NCBI GenBank assembly: GCA_015680685.1
Contig: MNCI01015001.1
Location: 111,092-133,854 of the forward strand
Length of the DNA: 22,763 nt
DNA from: Gnetum montanum
Lineage: Eukaryota > Streptophyta > Gnetopsida > Gnetales > Gnetaceae
Reading direction: 5' to 3'
Positions 17,760 through 22,763 of this stretch are shown here, piece after piece. A program made the position numbers and the translations under genes. Positions within the stretch are counted from its first letter, which is position 1; every line of letters begins with the position of its first letter. The notes below the pieces were generated by a model, which was not told the DNA's origin, did not search any database, and saw only the letters and a list, made by a program, of their open reading frames with translations.

Positions 17760-18180
17760 TGACCACTTGCTCAACCGCCACTCAAACTCCTATTCCCCAA
17801 CCACCCACTTCACCTCCCACTTGTAGCACTCCACCCATCGAGCTTCCTCAACGGCCTTCACCACGATGGCATCGCTAGCCTAAGCCACCATAATCTTTCC
17901 TTTTCCTCCTATAGTCTCCTGATCTAGGCTTGTGCAACCTCCAGTAGATCTGCCAGATCAGGTCCCAATGCCACCACCCCCTTCTCCTAGTCATTCTCAA
18001 AAATAGTCTCAAAACGCTCACGAACATCCACCTAGGGCTTTTTCCTCCAACGATAAACAAGCCATGGCTCCAACCTCATAGGTTTGGGGCCAGCCAAAAT
18101 TGCCACACTCCAAAGCGCAAGGATTAACCTTGAGTGATGCCCCCTACGTTGCAGATGCAACATGGCCAAAAAAAATTTGG
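17745..18180 (-). pseudogene. LINE C: coiled-coil part of the extension, truncated
   Basis: The minus strand reads VDVRERFETIFEND, EKGVVALGPDLADLLEVAQA, IRR, EEKERLWW, then in neighbouring frames AIVVKAVEEARWVECYKWEV and LEQAVKAKALQAM. This charged, Leu/Ala/Glu-rich stretch corresponds to the coiled-coil in A and B. The downstream CPY block is absent because copy D begins here. Most stops are TAG. Confidence 0.6.
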
Positions 18181-18670
18181 GTAGATTAACCTGCTGCCCC
18201 AGCTTCAAACTCTTAAGGAAAGCAAAATGAACTCCCTAGAGCTTCGAAATGTTGCCAAAGTACACAAAGTAACAATCCACTAGTTCCACTACATCTTGCC
18301 ACAAATTTGACAACATTGTCTTAGGAATCTACCCACTAGCGATTTTTGGGATAGCCCCTAGGAAGAAATTTTGTGCATCTTGAAAACCCATAGCTGATTG
18401 GTAGAACCACCTCACCAAAGCTTGCAACCCCTAGGCAATCAGCCAACACCTCCTCTATGAGCTAGATGTGGGTCCCCCGAAACATAGTCCCATCCCCACA
18501 CCAATTTCTGAAGAAGGCCTCATCCACTAAATTAGGATCCTCCCTCAACAACTAAATGACTTCCGCCCATCCCACTTGTTGAACCATGGTCCAAAGCTCC
18601 CCATTTTCCCCGAAGCACATGCAATCAAGTTCAAAAGTGGTCGTACATCCCATAGCAACCGTCGCCTGCC
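18180..18670 (-). pseudogene. LINE C: conserved unknown block after zf-RVT
   Basis: Minus strand: AMGCTTTFELDCM, ELWTMVQQVGWAEVI, AFFRNWCGDGTMFRGTHI, LIEEVLADCLGVASFGEVV, then in the next frame GFQDAQNFFLGAIPKIASG, LSNLWQDVVELVDCYFVYF and NISKL*GVHFAFL. It aligns residue by residue with 6840-7250 of copy B and 4070-4530 of copy A. It is unrecognised, and its preservation in three independent copies is what makes it credible. Confidence 0.7.
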
Positions 18671-18836
18671 GCCACAAAACAAGCCCCTACGCCACCACTT
18701 GTCGCAATGTCAGCACACAAGCAGCTCTGAACACACATGTGTTCCTCGCTCAAGACAGGGCCTAAAGAGTTGCAATCCCCACAAAATCCCTGCTACGGGT
18801 TTGCTTGCAATGAGCAGTAAAAAGTGCAAGACCCAG

Positions 18837-19118
18837 CTAGAGCTCTTTCAAAACTTCACATTGGTATAGAAAATGCCAAACCATCTCAGATGCCCTCAAG
18901 CGTAACAGACAGGTGTCCACAATTTGAAGCCCTCGATCCTTTAAAATAGCCCTGATAGGTAACACATTATGATTGCCCAGCCAAAGGAATACTTTTAACT
19001 TTTCTAGCAAGCATCCTTTCCATAATGAACTCCAACCCCACACCACTGGAAACTTTCTTTTTATGATTTCACAAGGCGGCTTACCAATCATATCAGCAAC
19101 CACCATATTAATGTGCAC
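18837..19118 (-). pseudogene. LINE C: zf-RVT zinc-binding region
   Basis: A 93-codon open frame: VVWGWSSLWKGCLLEKLKVF, LWLGNHNVLPIRAILKDRGL, VDTCLLRLRASEMVWHFLYQ and C. This is a clear zf-RVT domain. The first pair should be CxxC; here it is CLLR, so the second Cys is Arg (CGT, one base from TGT). His and the last Cys are intact. Confidence 0.85.
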
Positions 19119-19196
19119 ACATAAGGTCTTCCAAATGATGGAGTCATTTCAATTCGCCTGCCATTGTGTGTACTTAGCCCTCATAATTTGAATCCA

Positions 19197-19634
19197 CTAT
19201 GCAACTAGGGAAGAAGGTTGTATTAGCCAATTAGCCAAACCTTGATAGCCCATCATAATCACATCTTGAAATTTTAGCACCCCTAGTCCCCCAGCCTCCC
19301 ACAGTCTAGCAACAGTGTCCCACTTCACCATGAAAAGTTTCAACCCTACTTTCCCACCCAACCAGATAAACCCCCAAATCACTTGGTCCACTTTCTACAC
19401 CACCCCGGTAGGTGGCACGGCAACTGTCGTAGTGTATCTAGCCATGGCTAGTAATACTGAATTGGCTAAGATCATCCTCCCTTTCCTTGTCAAGAACCAC
19501 ATCGTCCAGTGATCAACCCGTTGCTGCAGGCATTGGATAAGAGACTTCCATGTTTGTTTATGGTTCCACATAAACATAGGAAGCCCAAGGTATGTCTCCT
19601 GCTCCATTCCAACCATTATCCCCAGACGCTGCAA
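19197..19634 (-). pseudogene. LINE C: RT thumb / connection region
   Basis: Two adjacent open frames on the minus strand. 19634-19395 reads QRLGIMVGMEQETYLGLPMF, LIQCLQQRVDHW and LANSVLLAMARYTTTVAVPP. 19391-19197 reads VIWGFIWLGGKVGLKL, KWDTVARLWEAGGLGVLKFQ and DVIMMGYQGLANWLI. They match 3026-3480 of copy A (EAYLGLL, ARYVASTASPP, ARGLGIYKFQDM). Only a TAG separates the two. Confidence 0.87.
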
Positions 19635-19789
19635 AATCTTACCCCGAAGCTAAGAAGATGCCTACGACAAGTGCACCATACATTTGTCCCAATTCACTGC
19701 CAACCCAACCTCCTGCTCCATTTGATCCAATGCCCAATTAATGGCATGTGCTTGCAGTACCCATGAAAAGATCATTGTATCATCAATGT

Positions 19790-20340
19790 AGTGTTCTATC
19801 AAGCAATTAACCCTAGCAACATTAAGGCCCCGCACGCCCTTTGCTTTGTAATAGCCCTACAATGTATCCATCGCTAAGATGAATAGGTACAGCAAAAGGA
19901 GATCGCCCTGCCTAAGGCCATGCCCAGGGGAGGAAAACCCCCACAGGCTATCCTTGATGTCAAAAGACTAAGCAACAAAAGCCTGAATTTGTATGCATAG
20001 TGCGATAAACCTCTGATCAAAACCTTTCCGCCTCATAATCTCAGCAAGTGCATCCCAAGTAACAGTGTCATAAGCTTTCCTAATATCCAACTTGACCGAC
20101 ATGCCCAGGTACCCTGTTCGCTGTATTGAGTGCATAACTTCTTGAAGCTCAATTTGCTGATAAGCCCAAATACTGGCCTAGAATTGCTAGACAACTTGAG
20201 CAACCGCCTAAGGCTCTATCACCAAACTACCATTGAGTTGTAACTTCACCTCGTTCGTGGCTTGATTCGCTTTAGCAACAACAAAGAAAAATGCATGTGT
20301 CGATCCCCCTCCCATAACCATGTGGTTCTAGCACGTTGTT
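19790..20340 (-). pseudogene. LINE C: reverse transcriptase with fingers deleted
   Basis: Minus strand: FFFVVAKANQ (linker, about 20270), then almost directly IELQEVMHSIQRTG, MSVKLDIRKAYDTVTWDALA (motif A), LWGFSSPGHGLRQGDLLLLY (motif B) and EHYIDDTMIFS (motif C, both Asp kept). The roughly 180 residues between linker and motif A present in copies A and B (IPK, FRPI and so on) are missing, with the junction near 20160. This internal deletion and several stops make the copy inactive. Confidence 0.85.
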
Positions 20341-20559
20341 TCCAATAAATCTACTCTTTGATGTCCAACTCTTGAAGCTCCTACAGACCGACCTACTCCT
20401 CCTAGTCCACCCCTTCACCCAGCTCCTACCACACCTGTAAAGTAGCTAACCATCCCAAAAGTTCAGTCTTTCCCTTCCAAAAAGAAAACCTTTCCTCTGC
20501 TTTCATTGACCAAAGAGATTGTTTGAGATAGGCAAGCCCCTCCTTCAAAAACTCATGAG

Positions 20560-21297
20560 GGTCATTACATAGTCGATAGTCTGCCCAAATCATCTCAACC
20601 CTTGGTCAGAGCCGAGGTTTGGTTAACCAAGCTTTCTTGAAACAAAACAACAAAACCTTAGGCCTCCCCAAATCCCCCAACAAACAACAAAGCAACTGAT
20701 GGTCAAATGCACACCACTCTTTCCCTTCAACTCAAATCTCAAACTCCAACATAAGGTGTGTGCTAACCCACACCCCATCGATCCTGGATAACACTTGCTC
20801 ATTCCCTGTGCCAGCATCCAGAAATTTCCAAATCAACCAGATCGTGCTCTTGTAAAAATTGCAACGACTGCCTGCTCCCTAGCAACTTCGCCATATCATT
20901 CCCAAACTTCTCCCAACAGTAAAGGCACTAGGTGAAGTCCCCAATAACAATCCAACATCAGCAATCAACCATCACAACTGCTCTTCCCATCTCTAGGGGC
21001 CATAAAAATGTGTAAACCAAATATTGGCCACCTCCAACTTAACCGTAATACTCCACCATGAGGAGTCAATCGACCAAAACAGCCTCCTTGCCAACAAGGC
21101 TAGGCCCCCAACTCTACCCAAGTTGGGCACCATCTAAGTCTACCATCTGCCTACTGCAGGATGTGGGCCTCCGACATTAGGAGTTTTGTCTCCCGCAAGC
21201 ATACAACGTCACAACCCTCCCAACAAACCATATCTCTTGGGATATTTCACTAGTACAAGGTACCCTATCCCCAACAATTCCAAGAGAAAATCTTCAT
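20560..21297 (-). pseudogene. LINE C: AP-like endonuclease (ORF2 N-terminus)
   Basis: ORF2 begins with ATG at 21297-21295 (MKIFSWNCWG). Then CDVVCLRETKLLMSEA (catalytic Glu), CWIVIGDFT*CLYCWEKFG (the usual GDFN has Thr for Asn), then frame-shifted VLSRIDGVWVSTHLMLEFE and WCAFDHQLLC (an SDH-type motif with Phe for Ser). Domain identity is clear from comparison with D. Frameshifts near 20820 and many stops are present. Confidence 0.8.
21294..21297 (-). promoter_or_regulatory. ORF1 stop / ORF2 start overlap (ATGA), LINE C
   Basis: On the minus strand ORF1 ends ...SLARQ with TGA overlapping the ATG of MKIFSWNC. Confidence 0.72.
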
Positions 21298-22640
21298 TGT
21301 CTAGCAAGTGACCACTTTTGGTACACATCGTTCAAGGTCCTCTGCAATCCCAAATCAATCTTGGCTTCTGTAATCTTACTTCAGGCAATAGGCAACAGCA
21401 ACTGTCCAACCTACTGGCTTCTGAGGAAATGATGAAACCCCCACATTCCTCCTCAACCAATGGCAGTGATCCCCCCATTCGGTTGGCCTCCACCTCTCGC
21501 TACACCTGCAAAACCTCAGCCATTTTGGGGTATGTTGAGCCTAGAACCACTTCAACCCAACATTCAACGATAGCAACTCACCCTCGGGGCCTGCTTTCAG
21601 GGAGTTGGAGATTCCCCCACCCCACCAACCAAAACATCTGACTCCTTCTCTACCGATCCAACATCAACTAGAGCCTCACCAGCCTTCTCAATAGACCCCT
21701 ACCCAACACTCCCAACAGTCATCCCCTGGGTAGGCTCCTGAGATTTTGCATGAGCCACCAACCCTAAAAGATTCACTTGAGGCACCGGGCCAGCCCAAGC
21801 CCCAATCGCTCCCTTCACCACCCAACCATTCCAGCTAACCAAGCTCCACCCATCCTACGCATGTGCCATTGAATCTACAGATCCAACAATCCATGGTAGG
21901 GTTGCCTTTCCCATTGATCTAACATCCCTCAGATGATGGCTCTTTCAGTGCAAGCTTTTCCTTCGGCCCAAGCTTAATCATCAACAGGTTTCCAACTAAA
22001 CCCAAATCAACTCGTCTCCTGAGGGCAACTCAAGAACCACCTCGCTAACCTTGTCTTCCGACCCTAGCAACTTCCACACACAAAAACAAGCATAGTCCAT
22101 TTTGTCCATTGATTTTGTTACATTGTCAAACTTTATAAATTCCCCAAATAGTCTAACCAGCAACTTCAAAAATCCTGGCATCCAAAGCTCCAAAGGCAAA
22201 TCCAAGATTCAAACCCAAACTAATGCCCTAGCAAAAAAATTTGCATCGTGGTGGGCCCCTGGCCTCCATGGCACCAAAGCCAACACCCAGGCCTCATAAA
22301 ACCAAGGTCCTCTTAGGAGAACCCATTCCCTATCCTCTTCTATCTGGAAAATGAACAGAAGTCTGTCATCAGCCAAACTGTGGACCTGCACATTCTCTAG
22401 CTCCCAAGCTATGCAAGCCCACCGTCAAATAAGGTCCAACCTAGGCCACACACCTTCTAACACAAACATGCTTGGCAAACTAAGTTCCAACATGCGCACC
22501 GCATCCATAGGCAAATGCCCTATCTTCAAATGCAGGGTGCCTCCCTCTCGATTGCAGGCTTCAATAACACCCACCCCATCAGGCAACACCACAACCCCTT
22601 CCACGGAAACACTCTATCCATTTTGTGCCTTTACATTCCC
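21295..22640 (-). pseudogene. LINE C: ORF1 (DUF4283-like)
   Basis: Minus strand: GGTLHLKIGHLPMDAVRMLE, VWPRLDLI*RW, then 22391-22209 VQVHSLADDRLLFIFQIEED, PWFYEAWVLALVPWRPGAHH and FFARALVWV, then a stop, then 22205-21996 LPLELWMPGFLKLLVRLFGE, FDNVTKSMDKMDYACFCVWK. This is the best DUF4283-type domain in the window, interrupted only by a stop within the AlVWV-LPLELW stretch. No knuckle is convincing downstream. The C-terminus reads AKIDLGLQRTLNDVYQKW, ending ARQ and a TGA overlapping the ORF2 ATG. Confidence 0.85.
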
Positions 22641-22740
22641 AAAAATGCTCCCTTTGACCACCGCCTCAGTGGCCCCCAACCTATTGAGCTTCTTTCCCCT
22701 CCCCCCACCCTCCCCACTAGCGCATGTTCTATGTCACCCA

Positions 22741-22763
22741 CCTCTCTCTCTCTCTCGCCCCCC
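22741..22763. repeat. (CT)n microsatellite at the window edge
   Basis: A TCTCTCTCTCTCTC run followed by GCCCCCC. On the minus strand it lies in the leader or N-terminal part of LINE C ORF1, comparable to the purine-rich leader of copy D. Confidence 0.8.

Larger units (their letters stand above)
15590..17760 (+). mobile_element. LINE copy D (ORF1 and endonuclease only)
   Basis: Plus-strand member of the same LINE family. It has a purine-rich leader (GGAGCAGGAGTGAGAGCAGG and similar, from about 15590), ORF1 and the N-terminal endonuclease of ORF2. Homology stops at about 17760, just after TWLAKPWL, where the minus-strand coiled-coil region of copy C begins. RT and everything downstream are missing. 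Loss of the 3' half is unusual for a LINE, since truncation normally removes the 5' end, so a later rearrangement or the arrival of copy C must have removed it. Confidence 0.82.
17745..22763 (-). mobile_element. LINE copy C (decayed, runs off the right edge)
   Basis: Minus-strand LINE of at least 5 kb. Modules in coding order: ORF1 (about 22640 to 21295), endonuclease (21297 to about 20570), linker and partial RT (20340 to 19800), thumb (19634 to 19197), zf-RVT (19118 to 18837), unknown block (18670 to 18180) and part of the coiled-coil (18080 to 17745). The terminal CPY block is missing, because the element is cut where it meets copy D. The N-terminal RT fingers are deleted. No target-site duplication is visible and the 5' end is beyond the window. 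Confidence 0.85.

Noticed and set aside
15700-18000. D and C as one element with a twin-priming inversion
   Set aside because: Twin priming places the inverted 5' part upstream of the 3' part. Here the plus-strand 5' part lies beyond the 3' end of the minus-strand copy, and C has its own ORF1 and endonuclease.
18118-18132. Palindromic CAAGGATTAACCTTG as a regulatory site
   Set aside because: The same stretch in copy B has a mismatch and in copy A the arms do not pair. It lies in the conserved coding frame, which explains its conservation.
1-22763. CRISPR arrays, bacterial operons or phage genes
   Set aside because: No regularly spaced repeats and no prokaryotic gene organisation. Spliced exons and plant LINE domains show eukaryotic DNA.

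Overview
The window looks like nuclear DNA of a land plant with a large, transposon-rich genome. A gymnosperm is my guess, but nothing in the sequence proves it. The only host gene I can support is three intact exons of a plastid-type acyltransferase of the phytyl ester synthase (DAGAT) family on the minus strand (13890-14795). Almost everything else is decayed retroelement sequence, including ORF1 proteins with the DUF4283-type domain typical of plant L1-type LINEs.

Layout. 1-1550: GC-rich low-complexity start, a 161-bp tandem duplication (503-824) and a diverged repeat X (about 925-1280). 1550-5700: LINE copy A, plus strand, truncated at its 5' end inside the endonuclease. 5720-11690: LINE copy B, minus strand, with all modules from ORF1 to the 3' end, tail-to-tail with A. 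11690-13890: AT-rich DNA with repeat Y (related to X), an A-rich degenerate minisatellite and a minus-strand SINE-like element. 13890-14795: the acyltransferase exons. 14985-15300: oligo-A-tailed 3' end of another minus-strand retroposon. 15370-15521: plus-strand tRNA-derived SINE with a perfect 10-bp target-site duplication. About 15590-17760: LINE copy D, plus strand, ORF1 plus endonuclease only. 17745-22763: LINE copy C, minus strand, tail-to-tail with D and running off the right edge.

Copies A-D belong to one LINE family. Comparing them gives this ancestral order: ORF1 (DUF4283-like, CCHC knuckle), then ORF2 with AP-endonuclease, reverse transcriptase, zf-RVT, and a conserved extension of about 500 residues that I cannot assign to any known domain. 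The extension holds a conserved block (GWDxVxP, FFTNWxGD, GLHD), a charged coiled-coil and a terminal block (WLxxGxCPYxxLxIxRD, ALCxHIR). In copy B, zf-RVT through the last block lies in one reading frame broken only by nonsense codons. In all three copies where it can be read, the ORF1 stop overlaps the ORF2 start as ATGA, which suggests coupled translation. Premature stops are overwhelmingly TAG, as expected from methylated CAG decaying to TAG. No LINE copy is intact. The unusual extension and the ATGA junction are the candidate undescribed system here.
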